Positions 8,501 to 17,700 of a DNA stretch of 64,000 nt are shown here, piece by piece. The notes under the pieces were generated by a model. It did not search any database, was not told where the DNA came from, and saw nothing but the letters and a program-made list of their open reading frames with translations. Both the position numbers and the translations under genes were made by a program. The stretch covers positions 372,001 through 436,000 of the forward strand of contig JAKLJX010000002.1 of the NCBI GenBank assembly GCA_023150945.1, in the 5' to 3' direction. This DNA is from a bacterium. GTDB lineage: Bacteria; Zhuqueibacterota; Zhuqueibacteria; Zhuqueibacterales; Zhuqueibacteraceae. Numbering within the stretch: position 1 is the first letter of the stretch; each line of letters starts with the position of its first letter.

Positions 8501-9237
8501 TCGCGGCGCAAGTGCCAATTTCACTCACTCAGATTACCAGCGTCGCGACTCTTGCCGCGGCGAATGATACTTCGGCCGCGAACAACACAGTGACCAACAC
8601 GCTGAATGTCGTTTCTACTCCTCCGCCACCGCCGCTCGCTCCCAAAATTACTGCCACGCCGGAAGTGGTGCAGGTCACTGACAGCGTTTTCATTCGCGTA
8701 CAGGTGGAACAGCCGGTGCGGCAATGGGATTTGTGGGTGTATTTCGTGACCGGCCGCATCGATTCCAGCTTTGCCGACGGCTTCATCGCGGCCACGCCGC
8801 TGGCGCCGCAAACGTGGTACGACGTCCGGCCGGCATTTGGAGAAACGCGGCTGCTGACCCAGGCGCGCCAGGAAAAAATCAAGTTCGAACTGCGCACGAT
8901 CGACGCTTTCGGCCGCTTCGTCAGCAGCCGCGCCGGCGTGACCGTGCGCAGCGGCAATGATCTGGTGTTGGATCGCAACGTGTACGAGCCGGAGCGCCAG
9001 GGCCCGCTCGCCATCAACTTCCGGCTCAGCTCCAACCGCAGCGCGCGCCTGGACCTGCTCGACCTCAACGGCCAAAAGGTGACGGAGTTGATCACCGCGC
9101 CCTTCCGCGCGGGCTGGAATACCCATTTCTGGAACGGCTTGACGCAGGACGGCCGCCGCGTGGGCAGCGGCGTCTATCTCATCACGCTGCATTCCGAAGA
9201 ATTCAACGACTGGAAAAAGGTGATCGTCGTCCGATGA
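5590..9237 (+). CDS. Secreted VWA-domain protein with five DUF11 repeats and FlgD-like C-terminus
   Basis: Predicted exported surface protein of 1215 residues. A signal peptide (hydrophobic stretch around 16-32) is followed by a von Willebrand A domain with the MIDAS motif DISGS at 150-154, which should bind a divalent metal. Five DUF11-type repeats follow: one divergent (from ~358), then four nearly identical 132-133-residue copies from 486, 618, 751 and 883 joined by Pro-rich linkers. A different Ig-like segment comes next, and the end (~1130-1215, SGVYLITL) is a FlgD-Ig/T9SS-like C-terminal domain. ATG 5590 is chosen because it places the signal peptide at the N-terminus; the Shine-Dalgarno sequence is weak. 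Its stop overlaps the next start (ATGA at 9234), indicating translational coupling. An adhesin role or surface attachment is inferred, not shown. Confidence 0.85.
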   Translation: MIQRSRPPAARLRAPLWTFILLLAGLGPGAVFSQSGNTVVSINNISIAGEVSLRGKTGAFPAPVLSTISVTDRDGNLIKGLADTLRWLKPPDLAEIGRPISQIWQPLLEYHRDNPAFPAQPNLYSQTPAPEFTEVRRTEYFPTSSLLVMDISGSMKLQLDDAKAGNLAYLEQLRPYDRAGLIQFCGTVVTSLPITSAKTPLRQSIVAADTCFGTAIYDALLAAIEITKFEPSRRGIILYTDGVDTRSTTSPAAVIARAQTFNIPIFTIALGNEPQVEILMEIADQTGGLFFYTETAAGMIEIYKKIAAIMQNFYVMAHASTDANRNDTWRVVDVTANPPGRRANGKGRYFVPGVTPPRLTDLALALNANPATVQPDDNFEYLLRVNNLGPAAGGNLDIWQHLPDSVSLVEAIPAPGYVDGDSLLWQVPTLASGNAFEIRVKVKLSPATPVTLEKLISRAELTAANDLSPGNNFAIDTVTVFFPSPKNTDLALAFSAQTQTLGSVKPGENYSYRLRVANLGPNPSASIRLSQILPDSVRLLSTVPAASLSGDSLIWQIAQLNAGQADSFAVNVQLAAQVPVSLTQITSIATVTAANDTSAANNSATNTLNVIFPPPPPKNTDLALAFSAQTQTLGSVKPGENCSYRLRVANLGPNPAASIRLSQVLPDSVRLISTVPAASLSGDSLIWQIAQLNAGQVDSFAVNVQLAAQVPISLTQITSTATVAAANDTSAANNSVTNTLTVISTPPPPPKNTDLALAFSARTQTPGSVKPGENYSYRLRVANLGPNPSASIRLGQVLPDSVKLLSTVPAASLSGDSLIWQISQLNAGQVDSFAVNVQLAAQVPISLTQITSTATLAAANDTSAANNSATNTLNVIFPPPPPKNTDLALAFSAQTQTLGSVKPGENYSYRLRVANLGPHPAAGTRLSQVLPDSVRLISTVPAASLSGDSLIWQITQLNAGQVDSFAVNVQLAAQVPISLTQITSVATLAAANDTSAANNTVTNTLNVVSTPPPPPLAPKITATPEVVQVTDSVFIRVQVEQPVRQWDLWVYFVTGRIDSSFADGFIAATPLAPQTWYDVRPAFGETRLLTQARQEKIKFELRTIDAFGRFVSSRAGVTVRSGNDLVLDRNVYEPERQGPLAINFRLSSNRSARLDLLDLNGQKVTELITAPFRAGWNTHFWNGLTQDGRRVGSGVYLITLHSEEFNDWKKVIVVR
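7045..8631 (+). repeat. Four tandem ~396-bp coding repeats
   Basis: Near-identical DNA units begin at 7045, 7441, 7840 and 8236 (spacing 396, 399 and 396 bp), each opening AAGAACACGGATCTGGCTCT and encoding one DUF11 copy. Similarity at DNA level, including third positions, indicates recent tandem duplication or ongoing homogenisation. Copy number could be mis-assembled from short reads. Confidence 0.95.
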
Positions 9238-12182
9238 AGATCCTTCATGCGATTTTGCGTTCAAGCCGCCGGCCGGCGCTGTGGGCCGCGGTGGCGGTGC
9301 TGCTGGCGCCGGTTGGGGCTGCCGGCCAGACGCTGGCAGGCGCCAACATTCTCAAACTGGTGCCGGGCGCGCGGCCGCAAGGCCTGGCGGGCATCGGCGC
9401 CGGCGTGATCGATGAGCTGCAGGCGCTCTACGCCAATCCCGCGGCCGCGGGATTCACCCGCGAGTGGCAGTGGGCCGCAACGTATTCCAAAACCATCGCG
9501 GAGGCATATCACGCCGCGCTGCTGTACGGCACGCAAGCGCCCACGCCCTGGCGCCGGCGTTTGCATGTCAATCTCGGCCTGCTCCATCAAGGCATGCCGG
9601 AGTTCGACAGTTCGGACGGCGCCGTGCCGCCAGTCGCGGCAGGCGACTGGCTGGCAACCGCCGGGTTGGCGCAGCCATTCACGCTTGCCGGAGAAAATTT
9701 CGCGCTGGGCGCGAATGCCAAATACCTGCGCAGCAAACTCGCGCAATTCGAGGCGGCATCCTGGATGGCGGACATGGGGCTGCTCTACCGTTCCCGCCGC
9801 TTCGGTTTGTTGAAATCGTCAAACCGGCTGCTGAAGTACGGCGTGATTTCCGCGGGCCTGGGCGTGGCCAATGTCGGCCACGCTTTGACCTTTCAGACCA
9901 TCGGCACGCCGCTGCCGCGCACCTGGCGCGCGGGAGTGGCCTTCAATGCCGGCCATCATGAAGGATTGCAACTGCAGCTTGCCGCGGACTACCGGCGCGT
10001 GCACACCGAACGCGCGGGCGCTTTCACCTTCGGCACCGAAATCTCCTGGGGCCAGCTTGTCTCACTGCGCGGCGGCTATGATTTTCACGATGATTTGCTC
10101 AGCCATTTTGCCATGGGCCTGAGCCTGCGGCTGGCGGACACGCGCTCGCCGGTCAGCGGCGTGCTGCCCGGCCGCAACAACACCCTGCGGCTGGATCTCG
10201 CCGCGCTGGAACAAACCGACTTGTTCTCACGGCCGTATCGCGGCAGCGTGACCCACTATCCGGTCGGACCGGAACGCTTCGCGCTGCGCACGCCGGCGCC
10301 CGGCACGCTGGTTGAAACCGACAGCGTGCGGTTGCGCTGGGACGCCACCGCCGATCCGGATCTCTATGATGACGTGCAGTACTTGCTGCTAGTCGAGCGT
10401 GACAGCCTGAAACTGGCCGAGGCGCTCACCCTGGCCGCGAGCAATCGCGAGGCGTTTCTCACCGGAACCGCAGGGCCGGGGCTGTTGATCAAAGCGAATC
10501 CCGCTGCCGCCTCTTATCAACTGAAGGATTTGGAAGGGGGAAGATATTTCTGGACGGTGCTGGCGTATGACAGCGACAGCCATGTGCGCCTTGCGGAGGC
10601 GGCCGGCCGGCCGTTCTGGAATTTTCACATCGCCGTGCCGATGCTGGAGATCGAAGCCATCACGTTCGATTACAGTCCGTGGATCACGACCGACGCAACG
10701 CAAGGCACGTTGCAGCTCACGCTCAGCAACAAGGGCGGCGGCGCGGGCCGGGCAGTACGGCTGGTGGTGGCGGATTCGCTGCTGGCGCACGGCGGAGTCG
10801 CCGCGCCAACCACGGTTTTGCTCGATACCACGATCGCGCTGATCGCGGCGGGCAGCCGTGACACGCTGGCCCTGGCCTGGCACACGCCGTATGCCGGCTG
10901 GCATCGCCTGAGCGCGCGCTTCCCACACCTGCACGCAGCAGTCGCAGGCGGTGGCGCGGCGGACTTTCCCACGATACCCAAAGGCACGCTGACGGCGGCC
11001 GACACGCTGGTGATCGCGGCGCCTTCGCACATCTTGTATGAAGTGCCTTTCATCCCCGAGATCTGCTTCGATCCCAACCGCGCCGAGGTCAAACCGGAAT
11101 ACTTACGCAAGACGCTGCTGGATCCGCCGCTGTTCACACTGGCGCAGCGCATCAAAGACCATCGCCATCTCAAGATCTATTTGCAGGGTTTTGCGGATCC
11201 CAGCAGCGGCGAGACCACGGTGGCACTGGCCGAGGCGCGCGCAGCCGCAGTGCGGGATTCGCTGCTCGCGCTCGGCGTCAATGGCGAGCAAGTCATTTTG
11301 CAGCCGGGTGAAGTTTTGCCGCCGCGGCGCATGCCGGCACAGGCCGATGACGCGCGCTGGGTGCAGGAGGAGCGGCGTTACGTCAAGATTTCCGCGGACA
11401 GCACCAGCGAGCCGATCGTATTCCAGCTAATTTCTTATGATGACGTGGAGGAAGAAAGCCGGCCGGTGATCTTCCACAGCGCGATTGCCACTGCCGTACC
11501 GGCGAACGCGGCCTTGTTGCAGACCGCGGCCGCCGGGCTGCATGAACAACTCGAAGTCTTGCCGGCCTCGCCGGGCGGGCTGCGGCAGGAGATCGTCTGG
11601 CAGCCGCGCGCGACCGGCAGCGGGAACCTCGGCGCGCTCGCCGGCCATCAGCTCACGCACACGCTGATGCTGGTGGACACGCTCGGCCGCACATTTTACA
11701 CGCCGCCGCGCCAGTCACAGCTCGCGCTGCGCTCGCAGGTGCGCGAGCAGCGCGTGGCCTGGCCGATTCGCTTCAACGGCACCGCGCCGTTGTATGATTT
11801 CTATTGGGCGAAATTGCAGCCGCACATCGAGCAATTGCTCACCCACGAGCACATGCGCATGCGTTTTTCGGGACATGCCTGCGCCATCGGGCCGGAGGCG
11901 GTGAACCTGCGGCTGTCGCAGCAGCGCGCCGAGGCGTTTCATCAGACTTTCTTGCGCATCATCCGCCAGCGTTATCCGCAGGACTATGAGAAGATCGCGG
12001 CCCGCCTCGACCGCGCCGTGGGCCGCGGCGAAACCCGGCCGATGGGGGTCGAACACTTGAGCGGTAAAACCATCATCATCGGCAACAACGAGTCACCGCT
12101 GGGCCGCAAGCTGAACCGCCGTTTGGAAATGGAGTTTTACTACAAGCAACTGCCGGGGGAGGGATTGAGTGAGAAGAAGTGA
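9234..12182 (+). CDS. PorV-like outer-membrane protein with two OmpA-like domains
   Basis: 982-residue exported protein. A signal peptide is followed by a PorV/UPF0164-type region (roughly 25-320), with the typical VPGARPQGLAGIGAG and NPAAAG. A middle region (~350-590) contains Ig/CARDB-like segments. The C-terminal half has two OmpA-like peptidoglycan-binding modules: ~602-690 (YLQGFADPSSGET...LAEARAAAVRDSL) and ~843-975 (RFSGHACAIGPEAVN followed by LRLSQQRAEAF). Translation starts at an ATG that overlaps the stop of the VWA-DUF11 gene, so the two products are probably made together. I infer a barrel that holds or exports the VWA-DUF11 protein and anchors it to peptidoglycan. Two OmpA modules in one chain is unusual. 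Confidence 0.82.
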   Translation: MKILHAILRSSRRPALWAAVAVLLAPVGAAGQTLAGANILKLVPGARPQGLAGIGAGVIDELQALYANPAAAGFTREWQWAATYSKTIAEAYHAALLYGTQAPTPWRRRLHVNLGLLHQGMPEFDSSDGAVPPVAAGDWLATAGLAQPFTLAGENFALGANAKYLRSKLAQFEAASWMADMGLLYRSRRFGLLKSSNRLLKYGVISAGLGVANVGHALTFQTIGTPLPRTWRAGVAFNAGHHEGLQLQLAADYRRVHTERAGAFTFGTEISWGQLVSLRGGYDFHDDLLSHFAMGLSLRLADTRSPVSGVLPGRNNTLRLDLAALEQTDLFSRPYRGSVTHYPVGPERFALRTPAPGTLVETDSVRLRWDATADPDLYDDVQYLLLVERDSLKLAEALTLAASNREAFLTGTAGPGLLIKANPAAASYQLKDLEGGRYFWTVLAYDSDSHVRLAEAAGRPFWNFHIAVPMLEIEAITFDYSPWITTDATQGTLQLTLSNKGGGAGRAVRLVVADSLLAHGGVAAPTTVLLDTTIALIAAGSRDTLALAWHTPYAGWHRLSARFPHLHAAVAGGGAADFPTIPKGTLTAADTLVIAAPSHILYEVPFIPEICFDPNRAEVKPEYLRKTLLDPPLFTLAQRIKDHRHLKIYLQGFADPSSGETTVALAEARAAAVRDSLLALGVNGEQVILQPGEVLPPRRMPAQADDARWVQEERRYVKISADSTSEPIVFQLISYDDVEEESRPVIFHSAIATAVPANAALLQTAAAGLHEQLEVLPASPGGLRQEIVWQPRATGSGNLGALAGHQLTHTLMLVDTLGRTFYTPPRQSQLALRSQVREQRVAWPIRFNGTAPLYDFYWAKLQPHIEQLLTHEHMRMRFSGHACAIGPEAVNLRLSQQRAEAFHQTFLRIIRQRYPQDYEKIAARLDRAVGRGETRPMGVEHLSGKTIIIGNNESPLGRKLNRRLEMEFYYKQLPGEGLSEKK

Positions 12183-12197
12183 ATCGAATCAGTGGGC

Positions 12198-12335
12198 GGA
12201 TGCTGGATGCTGGATGCTGGATGCTGGATGCTGGATGCTGGATACTGGATACTGGATGCTGGATACTTGATGCTGGATACTTGATGCTGGATACTTGATG
12301 CTGGATGCTGGATACTTGATGCTTGAGGCCGGGTG
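12198..12335. repeat. 7-bp tandem repeat (GGATGCT and variants)
   Basis: About 19 consecutive heptamers, mostly GGATGCT with GGATACT and TGATGCT/TGATACT variants, starting 16 bp after the stop of the PorV/OmpA gene. The 7-bp period means open frames through it are low-complexity artefacts. Confidence 0.9.
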
Positions 12336-12376
12336 TAGGATGCAAACGGGTGACCACTGAAGGCTGCTTCCTTCTT

Positions 12377-12653
12377 TGCCCCTTTTCCCTTTTCCCTTTT
12401 CCCTTTTCCCTTTTCCCTTTTCCCTTTTCCCTTTTCCCTTTTCCCTTTTCCCTTTCCCCTTTTCCCTTTCCCCTTTTCCCTTTCCCCTTTCCCCTTTCCC
12501 CTTTTCCTTTTCCCTTTCCCTTTCCCCTTTCCCCTTTCCCCTTTCCCCTTTCCCCTTTCCCCTTTTCCCTTTTCCCTTTTCCCTTTTCCCTTTTCCCTTT
12601 CCCCTTTCCCCTTTTCCCTTTTCCCTTTTCCCTTCCCCCTTCCCCCTTCCCCG
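12377..12653. repeat. Polypyrimidine 7-bp tandem tract (CCCTTTT/CCCCTTT)
   Basis: About 277 bp of almost pure pyrimidine on the plus strand, built of CCCTTTT and CCCCTTT heptamers. Only the plus strand is C/T, so the DNA has strong strand asymmetry and mirror symmetry and could form triplex (H-DNA). It lies between convergent genes and ends 3 bp before the anti-sigma stop codon, so it sits where both transcripts must terminate. The encoded GKGKREK heptapeptide frames are not real proteins. Confidence 0.92.
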
Positions 12654-12655
12654 GG

Positions 12656-13888
12656 TCATTGCGGCCGATTGCGGCCTTCGCTTGCCTTCTTCCAATGCAG
12701 CAGGCCTTCCAGCCGCTGGTATTCTCGCCGGAAGGTTTCGGCGCCGAGTTGCGGTGCGAGAATCGCCTCCTGCTGGCGATAGAATTTCGCGGCTTGCTCG
12801 ATTTGGCGTGGGCTGCTCGCGCTGTCCACCGTGCCGGCCAGGCTGCGCGCCAGCATGGCCGCCGCGAGGTTGTAGTAAGCCGTGTCCGGCCCGGTCTGCA
12901 AATATCGCCACCAAATCTCCTGCCGCGTGGCTTCATCGCGTGCATCCTGGGCTTGCCGCAATGCCTGCGCGAACAGCGAACGCGCGTCGGCCGGCGCTCC
13001 CGACGCTGCCATTTTCGCGACGCCCAGACCTTCGAACTGTGCGGAACGCGCCGCCGGCGTTTCCTGCAACAGCCGGGCACCCGCGGCTTGTTCGCGACTC
13101 TCCGATTCCAACAAATCTCTCTTCTCTGCCGGCCGGTAGGACTCAGCACTCTCACCAAGCAAAGCGAGGCGGGATGATTCCGGTGCGGCTGCGGCAATTG
13201 CCGCGTCCGAGGCAAGATCAGCATGCGCCGGCTCTGCCAGCGGCGCGGTTGCCGTTGGCTGCCCGCCCTGCTGCCATTCGCCGGCGGCCGGGACGACGAC
13301 GCGACGGCCGGCGGGAGCGGCCGCGGTTTTCGCTGCTTCCTTCTTGGGCTGCGCAACACCAGCCGGCGGCGTCACCTCCTGCTCTTCCAGAGGCACCTGG
13401 CGAAACGGCTCAGCCGCGGCAAAAGCCAGCGAGTCACGCAAGACATTTTGCAGAGGGGCGGTGGTGGTCACCGGCGCATCGCTTCTGCCGCGCACCAAGA
13501 AAAATATCGCGGCGCCGGCCGCGGCCAGCGCTACGGCGTAGCGCGCCTTACCGCCGGCCAATTTCTGCAGCCAAAGCACACGCGCTTTGCGGGCAGGCAG
13601 CTCGAGGATGGCGGGCGCGGCCATTTTCTCGGATTCCAGGCGCGCCATGATGCGCTCGGGCAAGCGAGCGAAATAATCCGCCGGCGGCTTCAACAAACGG
13701 CTGTCGAGGCGGGCGTGGCTGCGCTCCAGGATTTTGAGCTCATGCCAGGCCGCGGCGCAGCTCGGGCAGCTCTCCAAATGAGCGAGCAAGAGCCGGCGTT
13801 CGGCTTCCGGCAGTTCTTCATCCAACATGGAATGCAGCCATTCGGAGGCCGTGGCGCAGTCGATGCTGTTGGGGTTTTTGTTGATCAT
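12656..13888 (-). CDS. Anti-sigma factor with zinc-finger and long C-terminal extension
   Basis: 410-residue predicted membrane anti-sigma factor. The N-terminal zf-HC2 (ZAS-type) domain has H37-x3-C41-x2-C44 (HLESCPSC), which binds zinc and clamps the cognate ECF sigma factor. One transmembrane helix (~117-132, YAVALAAAGAAIFFLV) follows, then an Ala/Pro-rich stretch and a helical C-terminal domain of ~150 residues that looks like a TPR/tol-pal-type region and should be periplasmic. ATG 13888 (MINKNPNSIDCATASEW) places the finger at its usual distance; a longer in-frame start at 13948 is less likely. Downstream of the sigma gene on the same strand. The C-terminal part is much longer than in minimal anti-sigma factors and may be the sensor. 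Confidence 0.82.
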   Translation of the reverse strand: MINKNPNSIDCATASEWLHSMLDEELPEAERRLLLAHLESCPSCAAAWHELKILERSHARLDSRLLKPPADYFARLPERIMARLESEKMAAPAILELPARKARVLWLQKLAGGKARYAVALAAAGAAIFFLVRGRSDAPVTTTAPLQNVLRDSLAFAAAEPFRQVPLEEQEVTPPAGVAQPKKEAAKTAAAPAGRRVVVPAAGEWQQGGQPTATAPLAEPAHADLASDAAIAAAAPESSRLALLGESAESYRPAEKRDLLESESREQAAGARLLQETPAARSAQFEGLGVAKMAASGAPADARSLFAQALRQAQDARDEATRQEIWWRYLQTGPDTAYYNLAAAMLARSLAGTVDSASSPRQIEQAAKFYRQQEAILAPQLGAETFRREYQRLEGLLHWKKASEGRNRPQ

Positions 13889-14050
13889 GATCGATGCAAA
13901 ACTGGCCGCGCGATGGCGATCTCGCGGCGATCGCGGTGCGGCGACCAACCACCGTGAGCGGGTGTTTTCTTCTATCGGCGCCCGGTAAGTGCAGGTCCTG
14001 GTGTTCGCCTCTTTTGTTTGAGTGAAGCCTTGGAGTTTCCGGCCACGCCT

Positions 14051-14671
14051 TTAGTCCGGCGCGGCGCGGGTTCTGAGTTTGCGGCTGCGGGCATCCAGAA
14101 ACGGTCGCAGCGCGGAACGCAGCTTTTCACGGGCGCGTGCCAGGCGGGACATCACCGTGCCGATCTCGATGCCGAGCACTTTGCTCATTGCGCGGTAGCT
14201 CATGTCTTCGCGCGTGCGCAGCAGCAGCACGGTGCGCTGCTCCACCGGCAGCCGGCGAATCGCCTGCTCCAGCGCCAGGAAAAATTCCGATGATTCCACG
14301 GCCTGATTCGGCTCCTCCTCCGCGGAGGGGAAAATGTCAAGCTCGCTGGTGGGCCGCTGCCAGGCTTGGCGCCGCAGAAAAGTGATCGCCAGGTTCACCG
14401 CAATCCGGTGCAGCCAGGGATAGAACGGCCGGGTGAGATCGAAATCGCCCAGATGCCGGTAGGCGCGCACGAAGCATTCCTGCAGCAGGTCGTCGGCGTC
14501 TTCGTGCTGGCGCACGAGGCGGCGCAGCACGGCATACAGCGGGCGTTGGTATTTGACCACCAGCTTTTCGAACGCGCGCCGGTCGCCGGCCAGGGTGGCC
14601 TCGATCGCGGCACAATCTTCCGGCGAAGGCGCGAGGTAGCTCAGGCGCCCGTTGTCTGCAGAAGACGGCAT
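14051..14671 (-). CDS. ECF-type RNA polymerase sigma factor
   Basis: 206-residue sigma-70 family, extracytoplasmic-function type. Region 2 is clear (YQRPLYAVLRRLVRQ, then DADDLLQECFVRAYR and FYPWLHRIAVN). Region 4 holds the helix-turn-helix (LPVEQRTVLLLRTREDMSYRAMSKVLGIEIGTVMSRLARAREKL). It precedes the zinc-finger anti-sigma gene, the usual arrangement. A GGAATA/CGTAGT pair with ~15 bases between sits upstream in the minus-strand leader and could be an autoregulated ECF promoter, but I rate that weak. The regulon is unknown; the nearby surface operon has no recognisable housekeeping promoter and is a natural candidate. Confidence 0.92.
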   Translation of the reverse strand: MPSSADNGRLSYLAPSPEDCAAIEATLAGDRRAFEKLVVKYQRPLYAVLRRLVRQHEDADDLLQECFVRAYRHLGDFDLTRPFYPWLHRIAVNLAITFLRRQAWQRPTSELDIFPSAEEEPNQAVESSEFFLALEQAIRRLPVEQRTVLLLRTREDMSYRAMSKVLGIEIGTVMSRLARAREKLRSALRPFLDARSRKLRTRAAPD

Positions 14672-14772
14672 GTCAGGCGGTTCAACCGTTATCGTAACTA
14701 CGCGGAGGAAGATGATTTATTCCCGCCGCCGAAGACGGAGTTCCGGGGCTTACGGAAATCCCTCCGGCAGCC

Positions 14773-17700
14773 TCAGTTCGCCTCGGGGCAATTGCCCAGC
14801 TCGGCGATTTTGGTATTGGCAAAGCGGCCGAATTCGCTGGCCGCGCCCTGCTCGCGCACGATGCGTTGAAAGAGCTGGCGGGCGCGTGTGCAGTTGCCCA
14901 AACGGGTGTAGCAAATCGCGGCGTCGTAAAGCGCGATCACGTCCCACGGCAGCTTGGTCGGTTTGGAAAAAAACTTTACCCGCAGCAGCTCGGCAATCGC
15001 GGACTCGAAACGGCCGGCATTCATGTGCGATTTGCCGATGTAATATTGCACCTCCGGCTCGGTGGTGGCGTCGGCGGCGGGTTTGAGGCGGCGCAGCAGC
15101 GCGATGGCGTCATCGTATTGCTGCAGATCATTGAGCAGCAGCGCGATTTTCATGCGCAGGTCAAAGACTTTGGAATCTTCGGGAAAGCGGTTGACATAAT
15201 GCCGTGCCAGCGCCAGCGCGCGGTCTTTCAAGCCGATGCGATCATACACGTCGATGAGCGAGCGCACGCCGACTTTGTAGTTGTTGTCGAAAGTGGAATC
15301 CTCGACCACTTGATTGAATGCCTCGATGGCATTGTCCCACTGCTGGTTGGCGAGATAGAAGTCGCCCAGTCCCAAATACACGGTCGGCAGGAAGGGATGC
15401 TTGGGATAGCGGCCGGGGATGGCGGTGAGGGTTTCGAGCGCCTCTTTGGTTTTGTTTTGAATCAACAGCGCCTTGCCCAGGCCATAGTCGCCGAGAATGC
15501 CGGCATCGCTGCCGCGATAATCCCGCCCCAGCTTTTTGAAAATTTCCTCGGCCTGCAGAAAGTTCTTTTCCTGAAGGGCCAGCTCGCCGGCGGCGTATTG
15601 AAAGTCCGCCAGGCTCTCACGATCGTCTCTAAAGCGCTCGCGGAAGGCCTTGGCCTCGGCCTCGGCGCGCGTCACGTTTTTGGTTTTGTACAAACACAGA
15701 ATGGACTTTTTCATGGCCTCGCGAAACAGCGGCGAATCCGGCCGTTCCTGCATGAAGGCCACGGCGAGGCCGAGCGCTTCGCTGAACTCGCCCTGGTCAT
15801 AGCGCAGTGCCGCCAACTGCAACTGCGCTTGTTCGCTTTCGGGTGATTGTGGAAAGCGGCGCCGGCATTCTTCGAAGTAAGCCGCCGCCAGACCCTCGGC
15901 GCCCACCTGGCGGGTGAGCTTGGCGGCTGCCAGCAGCGCGGCCGGCGCTTCCGGCGCGTGCGGATGTTGTTCGAGAAAACGCAAATAAGCATGAATTGCC
16001 GGGCCGTAATCCCCGCTGGCCTCCTGCAACTTGCCGCGCTGCAAATCCAGGCCGTCGCTCCCGGCATAGTCGTCCGCCGCCTCGCGGGTTTCCTCCATGG
16101 CGCGCAAGGCTTCCTGCCAGCGTCCGGCGGCAATCAAGACATTCAACCGTTCCTGCCGGGCGGAATCGGCATACGCGCAGTAGAAAAATCTCTCCTGCAG
16201 CGCGGCAAGCTCGGCGAGGGCCGCGTCGTACTCGGCCTGGCGGCGCAGCGAACGCGCCAGCAGCAACTGGCCGCGGGCTTGCGCCACATCATGCCGCGGC
16301 GATTGGCGCAAGAGCTCGAGGGTCTTGCGTGCCGCATCCCAATTCTTCTGTTTGGCCTGCCAATCCGCCAGTTCCCACAGCGCCTGGTTGCGATAGTCCG
16401 GATTTTCCGCGGCCGCAACGCGCTGCAAGGCGAGCACGATCTGCCGGGCAGCCACGGAATCCGCCGGAGCCGCGAGCTGTTTACGCGCGACCGCGGCCCA
16501 CAGCCGCAAATCATCCAGGCCGGCCGCCTCGGCGGCGTTGCTCAACAGCAGATCCACCCGCTCCAACAGCGCCGGCGCGGCCGCCGCTTCGTCTGGCAGC
16601 GCCAGCCGGATGAGCAACTCGTTGGCATGCGCGGCAAAACGATCGGCAGTGCCCTCGCTGAGCAGAGATTGCAGCGCCGCATCCGCGCTGTCACGCCAGG
16701 CCGGCGCTTGCCGGCCGGCGAGACGCTCACGCTCAGCGAGTTGATAGCAACTCACGCCGAGCAAATAAGTTGCCTCGCGTTGCGCGCCGGCCGCCAGCCC
16801 CGCAGCCAACGCCGCGCGGCTGGAGCGCATTGCAGCTTCAAAATCCCGGCGCTGAAAATGCAGGCGTGCCAGGGCCAGCGCCGCCGGCTCCGCGCCGGGA
16901 TTGCTGCTCAGTTGCAACACCGTCTCGGTGAGCTGGCGCATGGTTTCCGGCGCGGTGCTGGGCTCGAACTCCGTCAGCAAGCGCAGTTGCCGGCCGGCCG
17001 CGGGCGCGAGCTCGCTGGCGGCATAGAGCTGCAGAAAGCGCTGCCATTGCAACCGTGCCATTTGCCGTTCGCCGGCCGCGGCAAAACTTTCGGCCAGCCC
17101 AAATTGCGCTTCGTCAACCTGGGCGCTCGCCGGATAATCTTCGAGCAGATCGAAATACAGCTTTTGCGCGTGCGCGGGATTGTGCAAGCCTTGCCGCTGA
17201 ATATCGGCTTCGAGCAGCAGCAGCGCCGCGCGAAACTCGCCGTTGGGGTATTCGCGGCGATATTGCCGGCAAACCTGCTGGGCCGCGGTGTAATCCTGCG
17301 CCGCGTAAGCAAGCTGGGCGTTGCGCCAAAAGCTGCGCTGCCGCAAAAAAGCCGGCGCTGCCACGGCGGCGGTTTGCGGTTCAAATGAAGCGGGGAGCGC
17401 GCACGCCTGCTGATAGGCTGCGCGCGCCGCGGCAGCATTGCCGGCCTGCTCGGCCAAACTGCCCTGCATGTAGAAGTAGGTCAACCGGCTGGTGCTGTCC
17501 GCCAGGCTGGACTCGAATTTCTTCAGGGCTTCCGCCGCCGCCGGCGTTCTGCCGATTGTCAGATTCATGGCGGCGGCGCGCAGGGCGACTACGTTCAACT
17601 CCGCGGCCGCGGGCGCATCCGCTTCAATGGCGGCCAGCTCGGTCAGAGCGCCATTGACCTCGCCGCGGGCAAAAACGATTTCACTGAGCTGCAGCCGGGC

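Noticed and set aside
12076-13359. Long open frames on the minus strand encoding GKGKREK repeats
   Set aside because: They run through the 7-bp repeat tract and the anti-sigma gene in other frames; a 7-bp period gives a 7-residue period in every frame, so these are artefacts.
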